Assembly: GCA_021545665.1 (NCBI GenBank)
Contig: JAJRTX010000231.1
Coordinates: 1-12,202 of the forward strand
From: Zetaproteobacteria bacterium
Lineage (GTDB): Bacteria > Pseudomonadota > Zetaproteobacteria > Mariprofundales > Mariprofundaceae
Direction: 5' to 3'
DNA: 12,202 nt
The notes below the pieces were generated by a model. The model was not told where the DNA came from. It did not search any database and saw only the letters and a program-made list of their open reading frames with translations. Shown here one piece after another: positions 1-7,748 of the stretch; the stretch's first letter is position 1, and every line of letters starts with the position of its first letter. Both the position numbers and the translations under genes were made by a program.

Positions 1-791
1 CCACCCTGAATACCTGGGAAAATCCGCGAATTCACCTTCTTGGCCAAATCATCATCATCGGTCAGAATCATGCCACCGCGTGGGCCACGCAGGGTTTTAT
101 GCGTGGTCGTGGTGATCACATGTGCATGACCGACAGGGCTCGGATACTCACCGGCTGCAATCAGCCCGGCATAATGGGCCATATCAACAAACAGAATGGC
201 GCCGACCGAATCAGCAATCTGGCGCATGCGAGCAAAATCAATATGGCGTTCATAAGCCGAAGCGCCGCCAATAATCATTTTTGGACGCTGAATTTCAGCC
301 AGTTTCTGCATCACATCATAATCAATCAACTCATCTTCTTCACGTACGCCATAAGCCACAACATTGTATAAACGTCCGGAAAAATTGACCGGGCTTCCAT
401 GGGTTAAATGCCCGCCATGGGATAAATCCATGCCCAAAATCGTATCACCCGGATTCAGTACAGCCATGTATACGGCCATATTGGCCTGAGAACCGGAATG
501 CGGCTGCACATTGGCATGTTTTACGCCAAAAAGCTCCCGCGCACGTTGTTGAGCCAGTGCTTCAACCTTATCCACATGCTCACAACCACCGTAATAACGC
601 CGCCCCGGATAACCTTCGGCATATTTATTGGTCATCACCGAGCCCTGCGCCTGCATCACTGCTTTGGAAACAATATTTTCACTGGCAATAAGCTCCAGCG
701 TATGTTGCTGGCGGCCCAGTTCAGCTGCAATTGCATCCTTAACCACTGTATCGGCAAGCGGCGCATTAAAAAACTGACTGCGATCAGACAT
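1..791 (-). CDS. glyA: Serine hydroxymethyltransferase, 3' end cut by window edge
   Basis: PLP enzyme that interconverts serine and glycine and makes 5,10-methylene-tetrahydrofolate in the cytosol. It supplies one-carbon units for purine, thymidylate and methionine synthesis. Translating the minus strand from the ATG at 791-789 gives an uninterrupted frame of 263 codons that runs off position 1. It starts [14 protein letters not shown] and carries family hallmarks: LELIASENI near residue 33, [16 protein letters not shown] near 54, and the PLP-lysine motif [14 protein letters not shown] with the Schiff-base lysine near residue 232. The family is usually about 415-420 residues, so roughly the last 150 are missing only because the window ends. 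A GGAG Shine-Dalgarno (797-800, minus) sits 5 nt before the ATG and supports this start. The gene lies 101 bp downstream of hflX and may be transcribed from its own promoter. Confidence 0.97.
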   Translation of the reverse strand, partial: MSDRSQFFNAPLADTVVKDAIAAELGRQQHTLELIASENIVSKAVMQAQGSVMTNKYAEGYPGRRYYGGCEHVDKVEALAQQRARELFGVKHANVQPHSGSQANMAVYMAVLNPGDTILGMDLSHGGHLTHGSPVNFSGRLYNVVAYGVREEDELIDYDVMQKLAEIQRPKMIIGGASAYERHIDFARMRQIADSVGAILFVDMAHYAGLIAAGEYPSPVGHAHVITTTTHKTLRGPRGGMILTDDDDLAKKVNSRIFPGIQG

Positions 792-796
792 GGAAA

Positions 797-800
797 CTCC
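797..800 (-). promoter_or_regulatory. Ribosome binding site of glyA
   Basis: On the minus strand the sequence reads CTGGAGTTTCCATG. The GGAG core is 5 nt from the ATG at 791, which fixes the glyA start. Confidence 0.7.
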
Positions 801-854
801 AGTTGTGGGTGAAATTACAAGGTAAAGTCATCCTGTATTTTCAGATTTTTGCGC

Positions 855-883
855 ATTATGTCGAAACTGACCCATGCCGTCAT
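855..883 (-). promoter_or_regulatory. Candidate sigma-70 promoter for glyA
   Basis: In the hflX-glyA gap the minus strand has ATGACG (878-883; 4 of 6 to TTGACA), a 17-nt spacer and CATAAT (855-860; 5 of 6 to TATAAT). The inferred start point is about 55 nt upstream of the glyA ATG. This rests on sequence match only. Read-through from the antiporter-miaA-hflX unit is also possible, because I see no terminator after hflX. Confidence 0.35.
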
Positions 884-892
884 CTATGGTGT

Positions 893-2197
893 TTAATACT
901 GTAAAGAATGGATGCCTGATTCCTCTTTGAATCGTCCTGCATCTGCCGGATTGAGGCGAACGATAATATCCATGATCTCATCATCGGCTGTTTTCGACAG
1001 TACCGCGCCGTGTTCATGGCAAAAAGCAATAGCGCGGCCATCCGAAATGCGCAGCTTTAAATGCACTTCAAACATTTCTTGCTTTAGCCAGTCAGCCAAT
1101 AGTGCCAGCAGCTCATCCATGCCTTGCCCTGTTGTGGCGGAAACAGCAATACGGCTACCGAAAATAGTGTCTGCCCGGTATGAATTCAGCCCCGGCACCA
1201 GATCTTTTTTATTCATTACTTCCAGCACCGGTGGAGCATCATCGCCAACCAGCCCCAGTTGCTCCAGTGTGTCTTTGACCACCTGACCCTGTTCGGCAAG
1301 CATGGGATCAGCAGCATCACGAATGTGCAAAATTAAATCTGCTTCAATCACTTCTTCCAGTGTGGCACGAAAGGCATCAACCAGTTCATGCGGCAACTCC
1401 TGCACAAAACCCACCGTATCGGAAAGCATCAGGCGCAGACCATCGTCCAGCTCCAGCAAGCGCAGGGTCGGATCAAGCGTGGCAAAGAGTTGGTCGGCTA
1501 CATAAACGCCGGATTGAGTCAGGTGATTGAACAGCGTTGACTTTCCAGCATTGGTGTAACCGACCAACGCAACTGTTGGAATATCCTTGCGTTTTCGGCC
1601 ATCTCGCTGTGTGGCCCGCATACGTTTCACTTTATCCAGATCTTTTTCCAGAGAGCGAATGCTGTTGCGGATCATGCGCCGATCTAATTCGATCTGACGC
1701 TCACCGGGGCCGCCCAGAAAGCCGAAACCGCCGCGCTGTCGCTCCAGATGCGTCCAGCTTCTGACCAGCCGCCCAAGCTGATAATTCAGGCTGGCCAGTT
1801 CCACCTGCAATACGCCTTCGCGTGTTCGCGCTCGCGATGCGAATATCTCCAGAATCAGGCCGGTGCGATCCACAACCTTAGTCTGCCAAGCAGTTTCCAA
1901 ATTGCGCTGCTGCACAGGCGACAGCGGATGATCGACAAACACCACATCAGCTTCCCAGCGCTCCACCTTCAACCGAATATCTTCGACCTGCCCCTTGCCA
2001 AGCAGCGTTGCAGCCAGCGCCCGACGAACCGTAAAAGATACGGAATCCACGCGCTTGCAATCGGTTGACTCAACGAGTCTGTCAAACTCCTCGGCACGCG
2101 CCGCCCAGATATATTCACCTATGCGTTTGGCGGCCAGAGCGGGATGAACACTGATTGCGATATCCGGGCCCTCATCCGTTAATATATCATCACTCAC
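893..2197 (-). CDS. hflX: GTPase HflX, ribosome-associated (50S) GTPase
   Basis: HflX is a cytosolic GTPase that binds the large ribosomal subunit and can split or rescue stalled ribosomes under stress. From the GTG at 2197-2195 the protein has 434 residues, close to the E. coli protein (about 426). Visible motifs are the family signature GGPGERQIELDRR (about 162-174), the P-loop GYTNAGKST (213-221), G3 DTVG (260-263), G4 NKKD (329-332) and a G5-like SAT (from 353). The frame stays open upstream to an ATG at 2278, but that start lies inside miaA. The GTG is preferred because the minus strand shows GGAGA about 10 nt ahead of it. The GTG also forms a GTGA overlap with the miaA stop, which suggests translational coupling. 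In many gammaproteobacteria hfq sits between miaA and hflX; here there is no room for it. Confidence 0.95.
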   Translation of the reverse strand: MSDDILTDEGPDIAISVHPALAAKRIGEYIWAARAEEFDRLVESTDCKRVDSVSFTVRRALAATLLGKGQVEDIRLKVERWEADVVFVDHPLSPVQQRNLETAWQTKVVDRTGLILEIFASRARTREGVLQVELASLNYQLGRLVRSWTHLERQRGGFGFLGGPGERQIELDRRMIRNSIRSLEKDLDKVKRMRATQRDGRKRKDIPTVALVGYTNAGKSTLFNHLTQSGVYVADQLFATLDPTLRLLELDDGLRLMLSDTVGFVQELPHELVDAFRATLEEVIEADLILHIRDAADPMLAEQGQVVKDTLEQLGLVGDDAPPVLEVMNKKDLVPGLNSYRADTIFGSRIAVSATTGQGMDELLALLADWLKQEMFEVHLKLRISDGRAIAFCHEHGAVLSKTADDEIMDIIVRLNPADAGRFKEESGIHSLQY

Positions 2198-3114
2198 TTT
2201 GTTATTGTCTCCATTAATAAAGGATGTAAAACACTGGCCTCGCCATGAATGGCATCCGGTGTTTGATGGGCAAACCATGTCACCTGCCGTTTGGCATAAC
2301 GGCGTGTGGCTGTGATACCACCCTTGATGGCTGAATCCAGACTCAGCTTGCCAGTCAGATGATCAAGCAACTGTCTGTATCCCACCGCCCGCATGGCAGG
2401 ATGGGTTTCGGGAACAGCCTGTGCAGCCAGCCAGCGCACTTCATCCAGCCAGCCAGCCTCAATCATGGCATGAAAGCGTCTGGCCAACTGCTCTCTCAGG
2501 ATCTCACGCGGCGAGTCCAGCACAAATACAGGGCATACAATATTCACATGCTCGGCTCTTGCCTCTGTTTGCCATGCAAGCAGGCTTTTACCTGTGCTTT
2601 CAAATACGCATAGCGCACGCTTGATTCGCTGGCTGTCACCCACCTTCAAACGGGAAGCCATCGCTGCATCTTTATGTTGCAACAATCGGTATAATACTTC
2701 TGACCCTTCCTCTTTATGAATAAGTTCATACTTTTCCCGCAGCTCCGGATGTTCCTCAGGAATACTGGCAAAGCCTTCAATCAAAGCACGTAAATACAAA
2801 CCGGTGCCGCCGACAATCAGAGGCACCCGCCCCTTCGCATTTTCCTTTGTGATTACATTGCAGGCCTCTTTGGCCCAACGGGCGGCTGAATACATATCAG
2901 GCAAAGTACAGCAATCGACCATAAAATGGGGGATTTCACTGCGCTCACCCGTTGTCGGTTTGGCTGTGCCGATATTCAGACTCTTATACAACTGCATCGA
3001 ATCACAGCAGATAATACTGCATTTCGCCGCCTTCGCCACAGCCATAGCCAGAGCGGATTTTCCAGTGCCGGTTGCTCCCATCAGGGCCACTGCATACAGC
3101 TGCAAAACGTTCAA
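2194..3114 (-). CDS. miaA: tRNA dimethylallyltransferase (i6A37 synthesis)
   Basis: Transfers a dimethylallyl group from DMAPP to N6 of A37 in tRNAs that read UNN codons; MiaB then often thiolates the product. Motifs are the P-loop GATGTGKS (residues 13-20 from the TTG start), CCDSMQLYKSLNIGTAKP (from about 36), VGGTGLYLRAL (about 101-111), and the C-terminal ATRRYAKRQVTWF that is typical of MiaA. Start choice: the frame is open to an ATG at 3168 (324 residues), but that overlaps the antiporter gene by 58 nt and has no Shine-Dalgarno. The TTG at 3114-3112 forms a TTGA overlap with the antiporter stop and gives 306 residues, beginning MNVLQLYAVALMGATG, which is typical for the family. The identity is firm; the start is moderately sure. 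The stop overlaps the hflX GTG. Confidence 0.95.
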   Translation of the reverse strand: MNVLQLYAVALMGATGTGKSALAMAVAKAAKCSIICCDSMQLYKSLNIGTAKPTTGERSEIPHFMVDCCTLPDMYSAARWAKEACNVITKENAKGRVPLIVGGTGLYLRALIEGFASIPEEHPELREKYELIHKEEGSEVLYRLLQHKDAAMASRLKVGDSQRIKRALCVFESTGKSLLAWQTEARAEHVNIVCPVFVLDSPREILREQLARRFHAMIEAGWLDEVRWLAAQAVPETHPAMRAVGYRQLLDHLTGKLSLDSAIKGGITATRRYAKRQVTWFAHQTPDAIHGEASVLHPLLMETITK

Positions 3115-4277
3115 CCGCTTTCGTTCAAACCGTGCAGATGTGCAAATCGTTTGATCATCGAATGCCATAACGGACTGAGCATCAATGTCAGGGCTATCAC
3201 CAACACAGTCATAGAGTGCAGCGACTCATTCATCAGTCCGGCATGCAGACCAATAGCAGCAAGCAAAAAGGAGAATTCGCCAATCTGACTCAGTAGGCCT
3301 GCCGTTAATAATGAAGTCTCCCAATCTTCCCCCAGTGAACGCAATACAAATATATTCGTTCCGGCATTGAATAGAAAAATAAGCACCGTCACACCCAGCA
3401 CAATTTCTATATGCTCAAGAAAATAAGAAAAATCGACAAGCATACCAACAGAAAGAAAAAACATAGCCATGAAAATTACGTGCACGGGGCCCAGATGTTC
3501 ATGCACCCATTCTGCCCGATCCGATGAAGCCAGCAGTATGCCAGCCAGAAACGCTCCCAGTCCAGGTGATAACCCCAGCCATGCGGTTAAAGATGCAGAA
3601 CCAAGACATAAAAGCAGACCCAGCATGATACTCTGGTCAGCATTGGCGATCAGAGTATCAGGAATATGAAAGCGGCCACTGCGCATCAGCCACAGCGCAA
3701 AAGCGACAATTGCAAGGCCACCCAGCAGTTGAATAGATATTTCCGGAACTGAAATAGTGGCACTTCCCATCAAACCCAGAATCACCATCATGGGAATAAT
3801 GGCCATATCCTGAACCAGTAATATACCCAGGGCATTTTGCCCCATAGGTAAGTCCAGCTCGCCGGAATCCTGCAGCATCTTCAATACGACAGCAGTACTG
3901 GAAAGACTGATTATAAAACCAAACAGTACCCCCTGCTTCCATTCCATGCCCAGCCAGACTACCAGGCCAACACAAACTGCCACACTGATTAAGATCTGGA
4001 TATTGGTGCCAATAAAAGTAATCCGCCAGCCCTTCATCAGGCGTGGAATAGACACTTCCATGCCAACAAAAAAGAGCAACATAATCACACCGATTTCGCC
4101 GATTCGGGTCACAAGTTCATGATCCTCAATCACTGCAAGACCGGAAGGTCCGAGCACAATACCGGTCAAAATATAAGCTACAACAATCGGCTGCCTGAGG
4201 CGCTCGGCAACATAAGCAATCAGCATGGAGCAAAACAGCGCGATAGTGATCACCAGCATAACCGGATCTAAATGCAA
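3111..4277 (-). CDS. CPA2-family cation/proton antiporter, membrane domain only
   Basis: Inner-membrane monovalent cation:H+ antiporter of the Kef/RosB-like CPA2 group (Na+/H+ exchanger domain). The 388-residue protein is almost wholly hydrophobic, with many predicted membrane segments. It shows the conserved N-terminal stretch RLRQPIVVAYILTGIVLGP, the helix-break region SLSSTAVVLKML, and LGILLVQDMAIIP, which matches the Q-D motif of the ion-binding helix. It ends shortly after the last membrane segment, so the cytoplasmic TrkA-N/RCK nucleotide-binding domain of KefB/KefC is absent. The substrate (K+ or Na+) cannot be read from the sequence. The start is a TTG at 4277, with a GGGGG stretch (4287-4291) 9 nt upstream and an in-frame TAA just before it; an ATG six codons in (4259) has no visible Shine-Dalgarno. 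It is the first gene of the antiporter-miaA-hflX unit. Confidence 0.9.
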   Translation of the reverse strand: MHLDPVMLVITIALFCSMLIAYVAERLRQPIVVAYILTGIVLGPSGLAVIEDHELVTRIGEIGVIMLLFFVGMEVSIPRLMKGWRITFIGTNIQILISVAVCVGLVVWLGMEWKQGVLFGFIISLSSTAVVLKMLQDSGELDLPMGQNALGILLVQDMAIIPMMVILGLMGSATISVPEISIQLLGGLAIVAFALWLMRSGRFHIPDTLIANADQSIMLGLLLCLGSASLTAWLGLSPGLGAFLAGILLASSDRAEWVHEHLGPVHVIFMAMFFLSVGMLVDFSYFLEHIEIVLGVTVLIFLFNAGTNIFVLRSLGEDWETSLLTAGLLSQIGEFSFLLAAIGLHAGLMNESLHSMTVLVIALTLMLSPLWHSMIKRFAHLHGLNESG

Positions 4278-4410
4278 GGTTTAATGCCCCCTATGCCCGA
4301 TGACCAGGAAAAATCAGTGTTGTTCATGGTTTGCGGTTTTTCTTCGAGCCAGAACAGCATCACAGACATGAACAATTTCTGGCAACAATAGCAACATCAG
4401 TTGATATCCT

Positions 4411-4432
4411 TATTGGTATATATAAACCAATA
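4411..4432. promoter_or_regulatory. Operator-like inverted repeat
   Basis: TATTGGT (4411-4417) and ACCAATA (4426-4432) are perfect 7-bp inverted arms around an 8-bp AT-only centre, ATATATAA. The symmetry and spacing suit a dimeric helix-turn-helix regulator. It lies about 135 bp upstream of the antiporter start and about 310 bp upstream of the lipoprotein start. No regulator gene is nearby and the family of any binder is unknown, so this is pattern only. Confidence 0.3.
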
Positions 4433-4735
4433 TCGAATGATATACAGTTAGTCAGGCTGAAACCAATCATGTCTGCAAGTCAGTTGTTGCCCATGCTACG
4501 CTATCCTTGTTATTCTATGGAGAAATAAGAGAATAAATAGCTAAAATTAGAAAGCTTCAAAACATCGTGCCTGGATCGGTAAATAGAAATGCGAGAAGTA
4601 AGTTCATAGGTGAATTCAAGTCGTAAGTGCACTACGTTTGGCTGAATTGAAGAATTCAATTAACAGACTGCTGCGGCTCAGGTGTTACTCATGTATTATC
4701 CAGCAGAAGGTTTGCAGTTGAAGTAGGTTTCTAAG

Positions 4736-4741
4736 AGGAGG
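4736..4741 (+). promoter_or_regulatory. Strong Shine-Dalgarno deciding the lipoprotein start
   Basis: AGGAGG is a perfect Shine-Dalgarno match. It ends only 1 nt before the first ATG (4743) and 4 nt before a second, in-frame ATG (4746). The second is the more workable start, although 4 nt is still shorter than usual. Confidence 0.6.
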
Positions 4742-4745
4742 AATG

Positions 4746-5087
4746 ATGTATCTACGAATTTTTGGTATTTTACTGGCAGCGATTATCATGAGTGGTTGCA
4801 CTCAGGAGCAGCAAAATAAAATCAGTCGTGCCGTGCAGAATTATACGGGTACGGATGGGGTGTTGGAAATTTATGCGGGCGAGAAGCTGGTTAAGCGGTT
4901 TATCAGTATTGACAAGATATCTACAGCTATAAGTACTGGTGCCGGTGACAATACACCACGCCCTTATCGCTTCGGTTATGGCATTCTGGATGCAAATATG
5001 AATATGCAAGCCGATGCCGGAGAAAAAAAGGTCTATTTTGAATTCAGCGACTACGCGACCAACTATATTTTCTACGGCCATCCCTGA
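4746..5087 (+). CDS. Small predicted lipoprotein of unknown function
   Basis: A 113-residue protein (114 if started at the ATG at 4743). The N-terminus MYLRIFGILLAAIIMSGC is a short signal peptide ending in a lipobox-like MSGC, so the cysteine should be lipidated by Lgt and cleaved by the lipoprotein signal peptidase. The mature part begins TQEQQNKISRAVQNY. With the residue after the cysteine being Thr rather than Asp, outer-membrane sorting is expected by the usual rule. The rest is polar, with no cysteine pair or known domain I can recognise. A perfect AGGAGG precedes the start, which supports it as a real gene. It is the only plus-strand protein gene in the window, monocistronic as far as visible, and converges on mutL with 20 bp between the stops. 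Confidence 0.75.
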   Translation: MYLRIFGILLAAIIMSGCTQEQQNKISRAVQNYTGTDGVLEIYAGEKLVKRFISIDKISTAISTGAGDNTPRPYRFGYGILDANMNMQADAGEKKVYFEFSDYATNYIFYGHP

Positions 5088-5107
5088 TGAAACTGTAAAA
5101 CCCTGAA

Positions 5108-6925
5108 CTATTCCCGGCGGCCAAACAGGCGGTCCAGATCATTCAGGGAGAGGGACACATAAGTCGGACGACCATGATTGCACTGGGCAATATTGGGCGT
5201 CTGTTCCATTTGGCGCAGCAGCCCCTCCTGCTCATCGACTGACAATACACGACCGGCCTTGATTGAACCCTTGCAGGCACGATTACCCAACCAGCGTTCC
5301 AGCACTCGTCCCAGCCCGCTCTGATCTGCTTCCGATTCCATACCGATCAGCATGCAGGTCTCGATCAGCTCTTCAACCAGCTGGCAAACAGGTTCCCCTG
5401 CCAGCATGGCCGGGATGCTGCGCACCAGAAATAACTCATCCCCGGCAATCTCGATATCCACACCAAATGGCTGCAAATCGGCTGTGTGATCGTGCAACCA
5501 GGCTGCAGCTTCACCATGCAGGCTAAGGCTTTCCGGAGTCAGCAACATCTGGGTGGCTACATCAGCTTTGGCCAGTTGGGTTTTTAGTTTTTCATACGTC
5601 ATGCGTTCATGCGCTGCATGTTGATCAATCAGCAAAACGCCACTATCGGTTTGCGCCAGGATGTAACAGCGATGAATCTGGGCCAGCGGCCTGCCCAGAT
5701 CAAGTTTACCGCTTGTGTCATAGCCTGCTTCAGGCTCATGCGCAGATGGAGCGGAGAATAATAAGCGCTGAATATCGGCAGGCACGGCATTGCCTGGCGA
5801 CCTGGAACCGGGAGCTGGGGCATAACCGCCAGAACTGAAATGCGGCAGACCGCCCTGCCCCGAATATCCAGATGACGGGGAACGATCCATGGCATGAAAT
5901 GCCTGATCTGTTGTGGTGGAAGAAACAGACTGACCCATGCGTTCAATGGCCGCACGCACGCAGGCTACGATGCCTGCCCGAACACTCTGCGGCGATTTAA
6001 AACGCACTTCACGTTTGGCAGGATGCACATTCACATCGACATCGGCCGGATCAATCTCAAGACGAACCACGGCCACCGGATAACGATCATGAAACATCAC
6101 ATCGCGATATCCGGCCCGTAGTGCTGCAATCAACTGCTTGTCACGAATCACCCGCCCGTTGACCAGGAACATCATGCGATTCGAATTACGGTGATGAAAG
6201 GTCGGCAAGCCCAGAAAAGCCGAGATCAATATCCCATCGTGCTGAATCGATTGTTCGATATTGTTGGCCGTGAATTCCTTGCCCATAATAGCCAAAACCC
6301 GCGCCTGCTCATCCTGAACCGGAAAATCAAAACGCCTGCGTCCATCCAGCTCCAGAGACATGGCGACCGCAGGACTGGCTAGAGCCAAAGCGCGGAACAC
6401 ATCGACAATGGCAGCTTCCTCTGTTTTGTCTGTGCGCATGAAATTCAGCCGTGCCGGCGTATTGAGAAACAGATCCAGCACTTCGATTCGCGTACCCCGG
6501 CGCGGAGCAGAGGGGCGAATTTCACTGTCGCCACCGCCATCAATCCGGACTTCAACGCCCTCGTCACTGCCAGCCAGAGCAGTCTGCATGCGAAAGCGCG
6601 ACACCGAAGCAATCGAAGGCAGTGCTTCGCCACGAAAGCCGTGGCTGGCAATGCGATGCAGATCTTCGGCTGTTTCAATCTTGCTGGTGGCATGGCGCTG
6701 AATAGCAATCCCGGCATCAGCGGCAGACATGCCGCAGCCATCATCTTCAATTTCGATGCGTTTTTTACCGGCTCCGGTGATGCGCACAATAATCTGGCAT
6801 GCACCGGCATCCAGTGCATTTTCAATCAGCTCTTTTACCGCCGAAGCAGGCCGCTCAACCACTTCACCGGCAGCAATCTGATTAGCCACCTGTGACGATA
6901 GAATATGGATCTGTTGTTCAGGCAT
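5108..6925 (-). CDS. mutL: DNA mismatch repair protein MutL, endonuclease-type
   Basis: Couples mismatch recognition by MutS to strand removal. At 605 residues it has normal length (E. coli about 615). The N-terminal GHKL ATPase shows ENALDAGA (35-42), DDGCGM (61-66) and GFRGEALPSI (96-105). A low-complexity Ser/Gly/Pro linker runs from about 334 to 380. The C-terminal dimerisation domain carries DQHAAHERMTYE (434-445), which fits the metal-binding nuclease consensus DQHA(X)2E(X)4E exactly. ACKGSIKAG (550-558) and CNHGRP (582-587) match the other conserved C-terminal metal-site motifs. E. coli MutL lacks this nuclease, so this protein is expected to nick DNA itself, in a MutH-independent pathway. 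The ATG at 6925 gives the standard MPEQQIHILSSQVANQIAAGEVVERPASAVKELIENALD-type start, written here only to identify it, and has no strong Shine-Dalgarno. Confidence 0.97.
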   Translation of the reverse strand: MPEQQIHILSSQVANQIAAGEVVERPASAVKELIENALDAGACQIIVRITGAGKKRIEIEDDGCGMSAADAGIAIQRHATSKIETAEDLHRIASHGFRGEALPSIASVSRFRMQTALAGSDEGVEVRIDGGGDSEIRPSAPRRGTRIEVLDLFLNTPARLNFMRTDKTEEAAIVDVFRALALASPAVAMSLELDGRRRFDFPVQDEQARVLAIMGKEFTANNIEQSIQHDGILISAFLGLPTFHHRNSNRMMFLVNGRVIRDKQLIAALRAGYRDVMFHDRYPVAVVRLEIDPADVDVNVHPAKREVRFKSPQSVRAGIVACVRAAIERMGQSVSSTTTDQAFHAMDRSPSSGYSGQGGLPHFSSGGYAPAPGSRSPGNAVPADIQRLLFSAPSAHEPEAGYDTSGKLDLGRPLAQIHRCYILAQTDSGVLLIDQHAAHERMTYEKLKTQLAKADVATQMLLTPESLSLHGEAAAWLHDHTADLQPFGVDIEIAGDELFLVRSIPAMLAGEPVCQLVEELIETCMLIGMESEADQSGLGRVLERWLGNRACKGSIKAGRVLSVDEQEGLLRQMEQTPNIAQCNHGRPTYVSLSLNDLDRLFGRRE

Positions 6926-7116
6926 TGTGGTTCAAATGCTGTCGACTTTGGATAAACACAAATAAAACTCCGGATATAAAAATCATCGGCCTAAATCTGC
7001 GTGCTTCCGTGGTAACAATCCACCACAATTCTATTGGGAAAAGCATATTTATTCGCATCACGTTCATTACCACGACTTAATTCAGGTTTTCCGGAGATGA
7101 CAGCTCTGTGGTTTAC

Positions 7117-7735
7117 TTACAATTTAATGCTTGAAGTAATCTGCTGAAGCATCACATCCACATCATTATAATCAATCCTGACATATTGATAAGAACCATT
7201 GTTTTCCAGAACCAGACCGGGGAACCCGGCAACCTCCATCTTTTGACTGAGCTGAATTTCGTATCTCAACACCTGCTGTGTTTTAGCGGTATTCAATTCA
7301 TCACGAAATCTGTCAACATCCAGAGCCAGCGACGAAGCCAGATCAAGCAGCACAACATCATCCGATGGATTGCGGGCATGCAGATAATAAGCTTACTGGA
7401 TCAGGCTGATCATTGCATCTTGCAGTTGCGCCCCCTGCTCTCTGGCGGCAATCACAGCCCGGCATGCTGGCCAGGTTGAGCGTCTGGGTTGGCAGTCCGA
7501 CCAAAAATCATAATTGAAACAAGTTCCGGGAACTTTTTTTCAATTTTCTGCCAGTGTTGTCGAATCATGGTTTGTGTTTCTGTGGTCATGGGAATCTCAG
7601 AATCCGGAGCCAATCCTCCCAATAAATACTTTACTTGCAGCGATTGTGGCAGTTGTGCCTGTAGCGCAGACCAGGCAGGCCTGAATGCCCAACACCAACT
7701 GCACATCGGATCGTGGAATAATACAGCACCGGCAT
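7117..7735 (-). pseudogene. Broken DsbA-family (thioredoxin-fold) protein gene
   Basis: Joining three frames on the minus strand rebuilds one DsbA-family protein of about 205 residues. The start is ATG 7735 (MPVLYY), followed by HDPMCSWCWAFRP with a CxxC-type active site (CSWC), then KKFPGT and FNYDFWSDCQPRRS, then WPACRAVIAARE, AYYLHARNPSDD and the C-terminal VAGFPGLVLENNG. Three lesions interrupt it. A 1-nt deletion lies near 7715-7720, between YY and HDPM. A second 1-nt deletion lies near 7526-7540, at KKFP|GT beside a run of seven A. An in-frame TAA at 7393-7395 falls where the sequence LIQ-x-AYYL suggests a glutamine codon (CAA to TAA). The longest surviving pieces are 7452-7706 and 7117-7353. 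The gene begins 13 nt after the ubiI-like stop, so it was probably the last gene of that operon. The protein lacks a signal peptide, so it would have been cytosolic. Confidence 0.85.
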
Positions 7736-7748
7736 GAAAACTACTTCT

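Larger units (their letters stand above)
4278..4742. other. Divergent intergenic region, 465 bp, no convincing gene
   Basis: Separates the minus-strand antiporter from the plus-strand lipoprotein gene, so it should hold promoters for both. It is more AT-rich than the flanking genes. The one open frame here (4331-4528, plus) has no recognisable motif or Shine-Dalgarno and is judged to be chance. The notable content is a 22-bp dyad at 4411-4432 and a smaller dyad at 4645-4661 (AATTGAA, GAA, TTCAATT). I could not assign a convincing pair of promoter boxes on either strand. Confidence 0.6.

Noticed and set aside
2198..2278. N-terminal extension of HflX from the ATG at 2278
   Set aside because: The extra 27 residues are encoded inside miaA and do not look like an HflX N-terminus. 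The GTG at 2197 has a good Shine-Dalgarno and couples with the miaA stop.
4331..4528. 65-codon plus-strand frame in the divergent gap
   Set aside because: No Shine-Dalgarno, no recognisable motif and no partner gene. It also spans the 4411-4432 dyad.
7008..7074. 8-bp inverted repeat CGTGGTAA ... TTACCACG upstream of mutL
   Set aside because: The arms are 51 bp apart with no T tract or clear promoter nearby. An 8-bp match at such a distance is plausible by chance.
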